From NCBI GenBank assembly GCA_003248865.1, contig QFPK01000004.1, forward strand, positions 128,533 through 192,532: a stretch of 64,000 nucleotides of DNA, written 5' to 3'. Source of the DNA: Sphingomonas sp. Lineage in GTDB: Bacteria > Pseudomonadota > Alphaproteobacteria > Sphingomonadales > Sphingomonadaceae. Below the pieces are notes generated by a model. That model was not told the DNA's origin, did not search any database, and was given only the letters and a program-made list of their open reading frames with translations. The position numbers were made by a program, and so were the translations under genes. Shown piece by piece: positions 26,471-35,530 of this stretch (positions are counted from its first letter, which is position 1; every line of letters begins with the position of its first letter).

Positions 26471-27841
26471 CTACTTCCCGCCGGCCAGGGCCTTGGCCAG
26501 CCGGTAGTAATGATCCAGCCCTTCGTTGAACTCGTTGATCGGCACGCGCTCGTCGATGCCGTGGTAATTGTAGTTGCTGCCTTCGGTTTCAATGAGCGGG
26601 CCGACGCCGACTGTCGGGATGCCGGCGCTGCGGAAATAGAGGCCGTCTGTGGCGCCTGCCTCGATATAGGGGGTGATGCGGGTGCCCGGCGGCAGTTGCT
26701 TCGCCAGCGCGGTGCGCACTTCGGGCGGGATCTCTGACAGCGGGCTTTCCAGCGGGTTGCCCAGCGGCTTGATCTCCAGCTTGTCGTCGGCCGCCACGCG
26801 GGCCAGCGTCGCGCGGGTTTCGGCCACCGTTTCGCCGGGGAAGATGCGGCAGTTCACCGTGGCGGTGGCGTCGTTGGCCAGCGCATTCTCCACGATCCCG
26901 CCGCGCAACATGGTGGCGACGCAGGTGGTGCGCAGCTCAGGGAAGGCGGCCGGATCAATGGCGGCGATGGCGTCTGCCGTCTGCTGGGACGGGTTGGCGA
27001 TGAAGGCCGAGACCGCCGATTTCATCGGATCCTGCAAGGTGGGAAGTTGTGCCTGCAGGCCTTGCAGCACAACCGGGTTCCAGTGGGCGGGGAAGCGATG
27101 GGCTTCCAGTTTTGTGAGGGCCCGGGCGAGGGAATAGATGGCGTTGTCGGGTCGGGGTCGGGAGGAGTGGCCTCCGGGATTGCGCGTGGTCAGCTCGAAG
27201 CTGGCATAGGTCTTTTCGCCGGCCTGGATGGCGTAGCTCAGGCTGCCGTCCTTGCCCCGGAAGCCGCCGCCCGCGTCGGAGTTCAGCGCATAGGCCGCGC
27301 CTTTCAGCCGTTGGGCCATCGCACGGGCGGAGACGCCGTCCACTTCCTCGTCGCCGGAAAAGACGAGGATCAGATCGCGGTTGGGCACGAAGCCTTCGCG
27401 CTTCAGCCGGATAAAGGCCTGCGCCTGCGCCAGCAGGCCATATTTGTTGTCGACCGTGCCCCGGCCATGCAGCGCGCCGTCGCGCTCGGTCAGCGTATAG
27501 GGGTCGCTCACCCATTGCTCGGCCTTCGCGCCGACGACATCCATGTGGGAGAGGAAGAGGATCGGCGGCTTCCTGCTCTTGCCGCGCAGCGTGACGATCA
27601 GGCCGGGGTGGCCGTCGCTGTCGATGATCTGGATGTCCTGGGCGGCATAGCCCGCCTTGCGGAATTCGCCTGCGAGATACTGTGTGAGCTGCCCTACGGC
27701 CGGTGAACCGGCGACGGAGGGATAGGAGATGATCTTCGCGAACATGTCCCGCGCTTCTGTCTGCACGGCGGCGGAGGGTTCGGCTTGAGCCGGGAGGGCT
27801 GCGGCGAGCAGGACGAGGGCGGCGATGGTGCGGGTTTTCAT
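26471..27841 (-). CDS. Exported M20/M28-type zinc peptidase
   Basis: A 456-aa exported metallopeptidase of the M20 family. The signal peptide MKTRTIAALVLLAAALPAQA is followed by His99/Asp101 (FLSHMDVVGA), Asp131 (GRGTVDNKYG) and the Glu165/166 pair (VFSGDEEVDG), the usual di-zinc set. The dimerisation domain contains RNPGGHSSRP. Start at ATG 27841, where the signal peptide begins. Related in fold to the peptidase at 22905-24206 but clearly a different subfamily. It probably trims peptides in the periplasm for uptake. Confidence 0.86.
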   Translation of the reverse strand: MKTRTIAALVLLAAALPAQAEPSAAVQTEARDMFAKIISYPSVAGSPAVGQLTQYLAGEFRKAGYAAQDIQIIDSDGHPGLIVTLRGKSRKPPILFLSHMDVVGAKAEQWVSDPYTLTERDGALHGRGTVDNKYGLLAQAQAFIRLKREGFVPNRDLILVFSGDEEVDGVSARAMAQRLKGAAYALNSDAGGGFRGKDGSLSYAIQAGEKTYASFELTTRNPGGHSSRPRPDNAIYSLARALTKLEAHRFPAHWNPVVLQGLQAQLPTLQDPMKSAVSAFIANPSQQTADAIAAIDPAAFPELRTTCVATMLRGGIVENALANDATATVNCRIFPGETVAETRATLARVAADDKLEIKPLGNPLESPLSEIPPEVRTALAKQLPPGTRITPYIEAGATDGLYFRSAGIPTVGVGPLIETEGSNYNYHGIDERVPINEFNEGLDHYYRLAKALAGGK

Positions 27842-27940
27842 GGGCGGATGGTGGCGCGTAGATGGATAGGGAACAAGGGATGTGTGCATGTCTCCCCTTG
27901 TTCCCGCACCGACTATGATCTGGAAATGTGGTGTGTGCCG

Positions 27941-28651
27941 TTAAATGGCCTTGGCATGCCTCAGCTGTTGCCCACCGCGCCGGCGAGATGCTGCGCCAAC
28001 AAGGCCAAATCCAACGATCATGAGCGCCCATGTGGCCGGTTCAGGGACTGCAGAGGAAGGAGGCAAAATTGTTGAGGGGCTTGTAATAGAATCGACAGAG
28101 AATGTCAGGCGCGTCGCGCCCGCAGCACCGAAAGCGAAGCGTGCGACAATCGAACGCATGGTAAAATCATTTATGTCTAATTCTGTCGGCAGTGTGGGTA
28201 GGCCAAACACGCTGCTCGTAGGATCGATCAGGCTAAGATAGAAATCCAATAGCTGGTATCCTGCCAAGCGCTCTGTGGGACTGAACGCAGCATTTCCAGA
28301 AAGCGAAAACTGGTCGCCAAGCGTCACGCCGGTATCTCCGACAACAATGTTGAGGTACGGCAGGCTGCCCTGAAAGCTCCCAATACGAAACACCGCGTCG
28401 ACTGGAAGTGGGACATAGGTGGCATAGTTTGCATTGGAATAGGTGGGGGCCGATAACGTCTCGTAGCTAAAATCCAGCGTGTACGATGTGCCGATCGGAG
28501 CCACAGCAAAAATCTCGGCTGCACCATCAGCGTTATAATCGAATCCAGTGATTACACCGGTGGCACGGAAGTGCACGGTCTCAGCTGAAACGGGAAGAGA
28601 TGACAAGGCCACGCAGGCCACAACGACGCCGGTAACGAGAACAGAACGCAT
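27941..28651 (-). CDS. PEP-CTERM sorting-domain protein
   Basis: A 236-aa exported protein with an N-terminal signal peptide (MRSVLVTGVVVACVALSSLP, VSA). A beta-rich body of no recognised family follows. The C-terminal sorting signal is VPEPATWALMIVGFGLVGAA plus a basic SRRRGG tail. PEP-CTERM proteins are processed by an exosortase and delivered to the envelope or exopolysaccharide; no exosortase gene is in this window. The coding sequence is visibly less GC-rich than its neighbours, compatible with relaxed or foreign origin. No operon partner. Confidence 0.85.
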   Translation of the reverse strand: MRSVLVTGVVVACVALSSLPVSAETVHFRATGVITGFDYNADGAAEIFAVAPIGTSYTLDFSYETLSAPTYSNANYATYVPLPVDAVFRIGSFQGSLPYLNIVVGDTGVTLGDQFSLSGNAAFSPTERLAGYQLLDFYLSLIDPTSSVFGLPTLPTELDINDFTMRSIVARFAFGAAGATRLTFSVDSITSPSTILPPSSAVPEPATWALMIVGFGLVGAASRRRGGQQLRHAKAI

Positions 28652-28770
28652 AAACTTCCCAACTGAATACAGGTTGACCCTGACAATGCCTATTACGCGA
28701 TAGACGTGTGCTCAAGTGTCGTTAAGGACGAATTGCGGGCAAGCCGCGAGGCAGCCTCTAAATTGTCGTC

Positions 28771-31700
28771 TCAGCGCCGCTTGCTCTTGAAGACGCCGGG
28801 GATGGCGGGGCGTTGGATGGGGGTTGGCTTGACCGGTTCCGGCTTCATCTCTGCGCTGCGGAGCGCGGCTTGTGCCAGCCCGCGCGCCAGGGCGACTGCG
28901 CCTGCGAGGCGGGCGTCCGGGCCGCCGAAATCGCGGGCGAGGAACAGCTTCTGGTCTGGCCGGAGCTTCGCCTGACCCTTCAGGCGGTTGATCCATTCCA
29001 CAAGGCCAGCCGGGTTCGGGAACTGATCGTTCACGAAGGTGACGAGCGCGCCCTTCGGGCCCACCTCGATCTTCTGCACATGCGCCTTCTTGGCGGCGTT
29101 GCGGGCCTCCACGATCTTCAGCAGGTTGGCGGCGCCTTCGGGCAGCGGGCCGAAGCGGTCGATCATCTCTGCCGCGAAGCCCTCGATCCCCGCCTTGTCG
29201 GAGAGGTCCGCCGCGCGGCGGTAGAGCGCCATGCGGAGCGCCAGATCGGGGACATATTCTTCCGGAATCATCACCGGCGCATCGACGGAGATGGTGGGCG
29301 AGGTCGGGTCTTCCGGCGGGCGCAGGCCGCGGGCCTCGGCCTTGGCGGCGACGATCGCATCCTCCAACATGGACTGGTAGAGTTCGAAGCCCACTTCGCG
29401 GATATGGCCGGACTGTTCGTCGCCCAGCAGATTGCCGGCGCCGCGCTGGTCGAGATCGTGGGAGGCGAGTTCGAAGCCTGCGCCCAGTGAATCCAGCGAG
29501 GCCAGCACCTGAAGCCGCTTTTCGGCGGCCGGGGTCAGCGTGCCGTCCGCCGCTGTCGTCAGCAGCGCATAGGCGCGGCGCTTGGCGCGCCCGACGCGGC
29601 CGCGCAGCTGGTAGAGCTGGGCGAGGCCGAACATGTCGGCGCGGTGGATGATGAGGGTGTTGGCGTTGGGGATGTCGATGCCGGATTCGACGATGGTGGT
29701 GGAGACCAGCACATCGAAGCGCTGGTCGGTGAAGGCGGTCATCCGGTCCTCGATCTCGCCCGCAGCCATCTGGCCGTGGGCGGTGACGTATCGGATTTCG
29801 GGCACCTCTTCGCGCAGGAAGGCCTCGATATCGGGCAGGTCGGAGATGCGGGGGACGACGAGGAAGCTCTGCCCGCCGCGATAATGTTCGCGTAGCAGTG
29901 CTTCGCGCACCACTACCGGGTCCCAGGGCGAGACCGTGGTGCGAACCGCCAGCCGGTCCACCGGGGGCGTGGCGATCACGGAGAGTTCGCGGATGCCGCT
30001 GAGCGCCATCTGAAGGGTGCGAGGGATGGGTGTGGCGGTCAGCGTGAGGACGTGGACGTCGTGCCTGAGCGCCTTCAGCCGCTCCTTGTGGGTGACGCCG
30101 AAGCGCTGTTCCTCGTCCACGATGACGAGGCCGAGGCGCTTGAACTCCACCCCCTTGGCGAGGATGGCGTGGGTGCCGACCACGATGTCGACGCTGCCGT
30201 CCGCCAGTCCTTCGCGGGTGGCCTTGGCTTCGGCGCTGGGCACGAGGCGGGACAGCGCGCCCACCTTCAGCCCGGTTTCGGCGAAGCGTTCGCGGAAGGT
30301 GGCGGCGTGCTGGCGCGCCAGCAGCGTGGTGGGGCACACGACTGCGACCTGAGAGCCGTTGGAGGCGGCGACGAAGGCAGCGCGCAGCGCCACCTCCGTC
30401 TTGCCGAAGCCGACGTCGCCGCAGATCAGGCGATCCATCGGGCGGCCCGTGCCCAGATCGCCGATCACGTCGGCGGTGGCCTTCAGCTGGTCGTCGGTTT
30501 CGGCCCAGGGGAATTTGTCGAGGAAGGCGGCATAGCCCTGTTGGTCCAGTTCGAAAGCATCGGCTTCGCGGGTGGCGCGAAGGGCTGCTGTTTTCAGCAG
30601 CTCGTGCGCGATCTCGCGGATGCGCTCCTTCATGCGCGCCTTGCGCTGCTGCCAGCCGGTGCCGCCCAGCTTGTCGAGCGTGACGCCCTCATTCTCGCTG
30701 CCGTAGCGGGAGAGGACGTCGAGATTTTCGACCGGCACATAGAGCTTGTCGCCGCCGGCATATTCCAGCGCGACGGTGTCGTGCGCCGCGCCCGAGACGG
30801 TGATCGGCACCAGCCCGATGTAGCGGCCGATGCCATGATCCTGATGGACCACCAGCTCGCCGGCTTCCAGCGTCTGCAGATCCTTCAGGAACGCGTCGGC
30901 CTTGCGCGCCGAGCGGCGCCGCACGAGGCGGTCGCCCAGCATGTCCTGCTCGGTCCAGATCTCGGCATCTGCGTGGCGGAAGCCGCTGTCGAGGCCCAGC
31001 ACCACCATCGGCACGGCGCCGTTCGCGGCCTGGCCCAGTGCTTCCTGCCAGCCGGCGGCCGGCAACAGGGATTTCGCGCCCTGTTCCTTCAGCAGGCCGG
31101 ACAGCCGTTCGCGCGAGCCTTCGGAATAGGCGGCGAGGATGGGCTTGCGGCCCTCGCCAAGGACGCTCTCCAGTCGCTCCGCGATGGCGCGATAGACCGG
31201 CGGACCGCCTGCGGCGGCGGCCACGCGGGCGGGGGCGAAGTCGATGGCGGAGTGGCCGCCCAGATCGAGGCCGTCATCGGAGGGAAGGGCGGTGCTGCTG
31301 TGGGCGCGGGCGAGATGCGCATCCCATTCGTCGCGGCCGAGATAGAGCGACTCGGGTGGCAGCGGGCGATAGACGGAGGCGCCGAGCTTCACCTTGCCCT
31401 TGGGCGGGGCTTTCAGCGCCTCGGTGCGGTTCTGGTGATAATCGGCGATGGCGTCGAAGCGGGCGTCGGCGGCCGCCGGGGTGCCGCTGTCTGCCACGAC
31501 AATATCGTCTGCGCCGATCCAGTCCCACAAGGTGACCATGTCGGGTTCGAACAGCGGCAGGAAATGGTCGAGGCCTGCGGCGCGGCGGCCTTCGCTGGCG
31601 GCCTGATACAGCGGATCGGAGGTGGCGGCGGCGCCGAAGCGTTCCAGCCAGCCTGCCCGGAAGGACCGGATCCGCGCCTCGTCCAGCAGCAGTTCCGACA

Positions 31701-32349
31701 CTGGCAGCAGGGTGAACCCGTGCGACTTGCCGGTGGTGAGCTGGGTGAGCGGATCAATGAGGCGGATCGCATCCACTTCATCGCCGAAGAAATCGAGACG
31801 GACGCCGGACCCGAGGCCGGGCGGCACGATATCGACGAGCCCGCCGCGCACGGCGAAGTCGCCCGCGTCGGCCACGCTGTCCACGCGGGCATAGCCGGCG
31901 CGTGCCAGTGTCTGCACCAGCGCGTCGCGGCCGATGCGGGTGCCCTGTTTGATCTCCAGCGTTGCGCCCGCGATCACTTGCTTGGGCAGCAGGCGCTGGG
32001 TGGCGGCGCTGACCGTGGTGACGAGCAGTTCCGCACCCTGAGGCGCCTTCGCCAGCGCGGCGAGGCCCGCCAGCCGTTCGGCGAGATTGCGCTGGCCGGG
32101 GCTTGCACGGTCGTAGGGCAGGCAATCCCAGCCCGGCAGCCAGATCGGCGTGACATCCGGTGCGAAGAAGGGCGCGGCCTCCACCACGGCGCGGCCTGCC
32201 GCCTCGTCGGCGGCGATCAGCACGGCACGGCGTCCATTCAGCCCGGCGCTTCGCGCAAGGCCGGCCATCAGCAGCGGCAGCAGCCCGGCGGGCGCGCCCG
32301 TCAGCTTGAGCGCCCGGGTGGCGGCCGCGATCTGATCGACAGGCAGCAT
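28771..32349 (-). CDS. mfd: Transcription-repair coupling factor Mfd
   Basis: A 1192-aa SF2 translocase that removes RNA polymerase stalled at DNA lesions and recruits UvrA. The N-terminal UvrB-homology module (WLPGWDCLPYDRASPGQRNL) is followed by the RNA-polymerase-interacting domain (VHQDHGIGRYIG), then the RecG-like motor with Walker A GDVGFGKTEVA, Walker B VIVDEEQRFG and the TATPIPRTLQMA motif, and the C-terminal TRCF domain. Start at ATG 32349 (MLPVDQIAAATRAL); the in-frame extension upstream lies over sdhE. The start overlaps the sdhE stop as TGATG. Confidence 0.95.
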   Translation of the reverse strand: MLPVDQIAAATRALKLTGAPAGLLPLLMAGLARSAGLNGRRAVLIAADEAAGRAVVEAAPFFAPDVTPIWLPGWDCLPYDRASPGQRNLAERLAGLAALAKAPQGAELLVTTVSAATQRLLPKQVIAGATLEIKQGTRIGRDALVQTLARAGYARVDSVADAGDFAVRGGLVDIVPPGLGSGVRLDFFGDEVDAIRLIDPLTQLTTGKSHGFTLLPVSELLLDEARIRSFRAGWLERFGAAATSDPLYQAASEGRRAAGLDHFLPLFEPDMVTLWDWIGADDIVVADSGTPAAADARFDAIADYHQNRTEALKAPPKGKVKLGASVYRPLPPESLYLGRDEWDAHLARAHSSTALPSDDGLDLGGHSAIDFAPARVAAAAGGPPVYRAIAERLESVLGEGRKPILAAYSEGSRERLSGLLKEQGAKSLLPAAGWQEALGQAANGAVPMVVLGLDSGFRHADAEIWTEQDMLGDRLVRRRSARKADAFLKDLQTLEAGELVVHQDHGIGRYIGLVPITVSGAAHDTVALEYAGGDKLYVPVENLDVLSRYGSENEGVTLDKLGGTGWQQRKARMKERIREIAHELLKTAALRATREADAFELDQQGYAAFLDKFPWAETDDQLKATADVIGDLGTGRPMDRLICGDVGFGKTEVALRAAFVAASNGSQVAVVCPTTLLARQHAATFRERFAETGLKVGALSRLVPSAEAKATREGLADGSVDIVVGTHAILAKGVEFKRLGLVIVDEEQRFGVTHKERLKALRHDVHVLTLTATPIPRTLQMALSGIRELSVIATPPVDRLAVRTTVSPWDPVVVREALLREHYRGGQSFLVVPRISDLPDIEAFLREEVPEIRYVTAHGQMAAGEIEDRMTAFTDQRFDVLVSTTIVESGIDIPNANTLIIHRADMFGLAQLYQLRGRVGRAKRRAYALLTTAADGTLTPAAEKRLQVLASLDSLGAGFELASHDLDQRGAGNLLGDEQSGHIREVGFELYQSMLEDAIVAAKAEARGLRPPEDPTSPTISVDAPVMIPEEYVPDLALRMALYRRAADLSDKAGIEGFAAEMIDRFGPLPEGAANLLKIVEARNAAKKAHVQKIEVGPKGALVTFVNDQFPNPAGLVEWINRLKGQAKLRPDQKLFLARDFGGPDARLAGAVALARGLAQAALRSAEMKPEPVKPTPIQRPAIPGVFKSKRR

Positions 32350-32618
32350 CAGCGCGGGGCCAGCTTCAGATAATCCTTGGACATCAGGCGCTGCATCCAT
32401 TCGCCCGCCAGTTCGTCCGGCACCGCCGCCGTGCCGAAGGCCCAGGCCAGGATGTCGACATCCTGTTCTTCCAGCAGGGCTTCGAACCAGCGTTGGCCGG
32501 CCTCGTCCATCTCGGCCAGCCAGCGGTCCGCGAAGCCGCCCACCAGCATGTCGGCTTCCTTGATTCCGCGATGGTGCGCCCGCCACAGGGTGCGCTTGCG
32601 CCAGGCTTCGGTGTCCAT
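32349..32618 (-). CDS. sdhE: Succinate dehydrogenase assembly factor SdhE (FAD assembly factor)
   Basis: An 89-aa protein of the SdhE/Sdh5 (DUF339) family that promotes covalent flavinylation of SdhA. The signature RRAHHRGIKEADMLVGGFAD appears here as WRAHHRGIKEADMLVGGFAD (about residues 12-31); the conserved RGxxE surface that contacts the flavoprotein is intact. It ends directly on the mfd start, and its ATG (32618) faces recG across 70 bp. Clustering of sdhE with mfd and recG is a familiar alphaproteobacterial arrangement; no functional link is required. Confidence 0.93.
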   Translation of the reverse strand: MDTEAWRKRTLWRAHHRGIKEADMLVGGFADRWLAEMDEAGQRWFEALLEEQDVDILAWAFGTAAVPDELAGEWMQRLMSKDYLKLAPR

Positions 32619-32688
32619 GCCGTCTCCAATGCGGAATTGGCGGCGCGCAGATTTGCGGGCCGCCTGAAGGGTTGCTACCCGCCTAGCC

Positions 32689-34761
32689 ATGCGCCCCGAC
32701 CGGCTCAACCCCCTGTTTGCCGAGATGGCCTCGCTGCCGGGCGTGGGGCCGGCGGCCGTGCGTGCGCTGGACCGGCTGGAGATCGGCCGGGTGAAGGACC
32801 TGCTGTTCCACTTCCCCGTGGGCTGGCGGGAGACGCGGGCAGCCGACAGCCTGGCCGGCGCGCGGGAAGGGGAGCGAATCGCGGTGCCGGTGCGCATCGT
32901 GGCGCATGAACCGGCGCGGGGGCGCGGGCCGTTCCGGATCGTGGCGGACGATGCCTCTGGCACCGGGCTGCTGCTGGCCTTCTTCGGCCCGAAGTCGTCT
33001 GGGCTCGCCGCCCGCTTTCCCGTCGGGGAGGAGCTGACCGTCGCCGGGCGGCTGGAGCTGTGGAACGGCCGCTTCCAGATCATCCACCCGGAACTGCGCA
33101 AGGTGGGCGCGGCCGAGACGGAGCCGGTCTATGCGCTGACGGAGGGCATGACATCCCGCCGGATCGCCGGGCTGGTGCAATCGGCGTTGCCGAAAATCCC
33201 CGAGCTGGCGGAATGGATCGAGCCCGGGCTGCTGGCGCAGCGGCGCTGGCCGGGCTTTTCCGAGGCCATCGCGCAGACGCATGCCGCGCCGGGCGGCGAG
33301 GCCGCGCGGGATCGTCTGGCCTATGATGAGTTGCTTGCAACCCAGCTGGCCTGGTCTCTGGTCAGGGGGCGCCGCCGCCGCCAGCGCGGGCAGCCCCTGC
33401 AGGGCAATGGGCGGCTGACGGATGCCTTGCTGCGCCAGCTGCCATGGCCGCTGACGGGCGCGCAGGCCCATGCCGTGTCGGAGATTGCCGGCGACATGTC
33501 CGCGCCGCACGCCATGTTGCGGCTGCTGCAGGGCGATGTGGGGTCAGGCAAGACGCTGGTGGCGCTGATGGCGTTGCTGATCGCCGTGGAGTCCGGCGCG
33601 CAGGGCGCGTTCCTCGCCCCCACCGATCTGCTGGCGCGCCAGCACCATGCCACGCTGGAGCGGCTGCTGGGGGCGCTGCCCGTGCGGCTGGGCTTTCTCT
33701 CCGGCCGGGAGAAGGGCAAGGCGCGCGAAGCCGTTCTGGCCGCGCTGGCGGCCGGAGAGATCGACATATTGGTCGGCACCCACGCCATCTTCTCGGGATC
33801 GGTGCAGTATCGCCGCCTCGGGCTGGCGGTGGTGGATGAGCAGCATCGCTTCGGGGTGGCCCAGCGGCTGATGCTGGCGGAAAAGGCCGATGTGCCGCCG
33901 CATCTGCTGGTGATGACGGCCACGCCCATCCCGCGCACGCTGGCGCTGGCGCAGTTCGGCGAGATGGATGTCTCGAAGCTGGATGAGCGCCCGCCCGGTC
34001 GCCAGCCGGTGGAGACGAGTATCATGGCTCTGACCCGGCTCAATGAAGTGCTGGACGGGCTGGCGCGCCATATCGCCACCGGCGCCCAGGCTTATTGGGT
34101 GTGCCCTCTGCTGGACGCGGGGGCCGAGGAAGAGACGGTGTCGGACCCGGACGCCGCCGCCCCGGCCGTTGCCCGCGCCGCCGCGCTGCGCCAGCGCTTC
34201 GGCGACAAGGTGGCACTGGTGCACGGCAAGCTGCAGGGCGCCGCGCGCGACCGGGAAATGGCGCGTTTTTCGGCCGGGGAGGCTGCGATCCTCGTCGCCA
34301 CCACCGTGATCGAGGTGGGGGTGGACGTGCCCAATGCGAGCCTGATGGTGATCGAAGGGGCCGAGCGCTTCGGCCTCGCCCAGCTGCACCAGTTGCGCGG
34401 TCGGGTGGGGCGCGGCAGCGCGCGCTCCATCTGCCTGCTGCTGCGCGGGGAGGATCTTTCTGAAACCGCGACCGAGCGGCTGCGCATGATGCGCAGCACC
34501 GACGACGGCTTCGCCATCGCCGAAGCCGATCTGCGCCTGCGCGGACGCGGCGACCTGCTGGGCACCCGCCAGTCCGGCGAGCAGGGCTTCACCGTCGCCA
34601 CGCCGGATCAGGTTGCCCGGCTGCTGGAAACAGCACATCAGGACGCCCGGCTGCTGATCGAGCGCGACGGCGGGCTGACCGGCCCGCGCGGCGAAGCAGC
34701 GCGAAACCTGCTCTATCTGTTCGAGAAAGACGCCGCAGTTGCGACATTGCGTGGCGGATGA
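32689..34761 (+). CDS. recG: ATP-dependent DNA helicase RecG
   Basis: A 690-aa SF2 helicase that remodels stalled forks and Holliday junctions. The N-terminal wedge/OB domain (LLFHFPVGWRETRAADSLAG) is followed by the motor: Walker A in LQGDVGSGKTLVALMAL, DEQH box in VVDEQHRFGVAQR, TATPIPRTLALAQFGEMDVS (motif III), and the late motifs FGLAQLHQLRGRVGRGS and RLRGRGDLLGTRQSG (TRG region). Length is normal for RecG. Divergent from sdhE-mfd. Confidence 0.96.
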   Translation: MRPDRLNPLFAEMASLPGVGPAAVRALDRLEIGRVKDLLFHFPVGWRETRAADSLAGAREGERIAVPVRIVAHEPARGRGPFRIVADDASGTGLLLAFFGPKSSGLAARFPVGEELTVAGRLELWNGRFQIIHPELRKVGAAETEPVYALTEGMTSRRIAGLVQSALPKIPELAEWIEPGLLAQRRWPGFSEAIAQTHAAPGGEAARDRLAYDELLATQLAWSLVRGRRRRQRGQPLQGNGRLTDALLRQLPWPLTGAQAHAVSEIAGDMSAPHAMLRLLQGDVGSGKTLVALMALLIAVESGAQGAFLAPTDLLARQHHATLERLLGALPVRLGFLSGREKGKAREAVLAALAAGEIDILVGTHAIFSGSVQYRRLGLAVVDEQHRFGVAQRLMLAEKADVPPHLLVMTATPIPRTLALAQFGEMDVSKLDERPPGRQPVETSIMALTRLNEVLDGLARHIATGAQAYWVCPLLDAGAEEETVSDPDAAAPAVARAAALRQRFGDKVALVHGKLQGAARDREMARFSAGEAAILVATTVIEVGVDVPNASLMVIEGAERFGLAQLHQLRGRVGRGSARSICLLLRGEDLSETATERLRMMRSTDDGFAIAEADLRLRGRGDLLGTRQSGEQGFTVATPDQVARLLETAHQDARLLIERDGGLTGPRGEAARNLLYLFEKDAAVATLRGG

Positions 34762-34809
34762 ACGACACATGTCCTTGGAAATGTCACACTCTTGCGTTAA
34801 CCGAACCGC

Positions 34810-35319
34810 ATGTCTGACAGGAAATTCCGGACGGCCGTTGTTCTGGCCGGTCTGCTTGCCCTCCTCCCCATCATCCCGGCCAGCGCCGCGATGGCGCCGT
34901 CTCAACCTGCGGTTCCGGCGTTGGAAACGTTGCCCACCGATGTGTTGCTCAGCCGGGGCGTCGCCTCGCTGAACGCCCGCGACTATGCCCGCGCGCGCAG
35001 CCATTTCCGCGTCCTCGCCCAGCGCGACAACCCGGCCGCCGAAACCCTGCTGGGCACCATGACCGCCAAGGGGCAGGGCGCCGCAAAAGACGATGCCATC
35101 GCCGCCGCCTGGTTCCTGCGCGCCGCCCGCCGGGGCTATGCCCCCGCCCAGCTGGCACTGGCAGACGCCTTCGCCCGCGGTCGCGGCGTGCCGCAAGACA
35201 CCAGCCGCGCCCGCACGTTGGCCAAGGCCGCCGCCTCGCAAGGCGTGCCCGGCGCCGCCCAGCTCGCCAGCCGGCTGGGGCCGGAGCGCTACGCCATGCT
35301 GACGGGCGGGCGACCCTGA
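34810..35319 (+). CDS. Exported Sel1/TPR-like repeat protein
   Basis: A 169-aa protein with an N-terminal signal peptide (RTAVVLAGLLALLPIIPASA). Sel1-like repeats follow: ARARSHFRVLAQRDNPAAET, AAAWFLRAARRGYAPAQLAL and ARTLAKAAASQGVPGAAQLA, with the GRGVPQD turn typical of Sel1 units. Such repeats mediate protein-protein contacts; no enzymatic function is suggested. It follows recG by 48 bp on the same strand and is followed by a hairpin-rich repeat element. Confidence 0.8.
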   Translation: MSDRKFRTAVVLAGLLALLPIIPASAAMAPSQPAVPALETLPTDVLLSRGVASLNARDYARARSHFRVLAQRDNPAAETLLGTMTAKGQGAAKDDAIAAAWFLRAARRGYAPAQLALADAFARGRGVPQDTSRARTLAKAAASQGVPGAAQLASRLGPERYAMLTGGRP

Positions 35320-35328
35320 GGCGGTGAG

Positions 35329-35529
35329 GCAGGGGGCTTTGCCCCCTGCACCCCCAGCAGGAGGGTGACCCTCCTGCACCTCCATAAGTTTTGGGAAGAG
35401 GCCCCCGTCGAGCGACGGTTGGGCCCGAACCTCATGCCTCGGGGGCCTCTTCCCAAAACTTCGTGGGTCAAGGGGTTTCAAACCCCTTGCGGGGTGCAGG
35501 GGCAGAGCCCCTGCCTCCACCCTCTCCGG
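35329..35529. repeat. Hairpin-rich intergenic repeat, copy 1 (~201 bp)
   Basis: Fills the gap between the convergent Sel1-repeat gene and tyrS. It contains a left hairpin (GCAGGGGGC-TTT-GCCCCCTGC), a hairpin GCAGGAGGGTGACCCTCCTGC, a perfect 21-bp inverted repeat at 35386-35406 and 35441-35461 (core AAGTTTTGGGAAGAGGCCCC), a hairpin around AAGGGGTTTCAAACCCCTT, and a right hairpin GCAGGGGCAGAGCCCCTGC followed by CACCCTCTCCGG next to the tyrS stop. It matches copy 2 at 41811-42011: the core is in the same orientation, while the right-hand outer module matches the left-hand outer module of copy 2 in reverse complement. Confidence 0.9.
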
Positions 35530-35530
35530 T

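Noticed and set aside
30052..32373. Long plus-strand open frame antisense to mfd
   Set aside because: No domain signature and shadow-like composition; mfd is fully open with helicase motifs.
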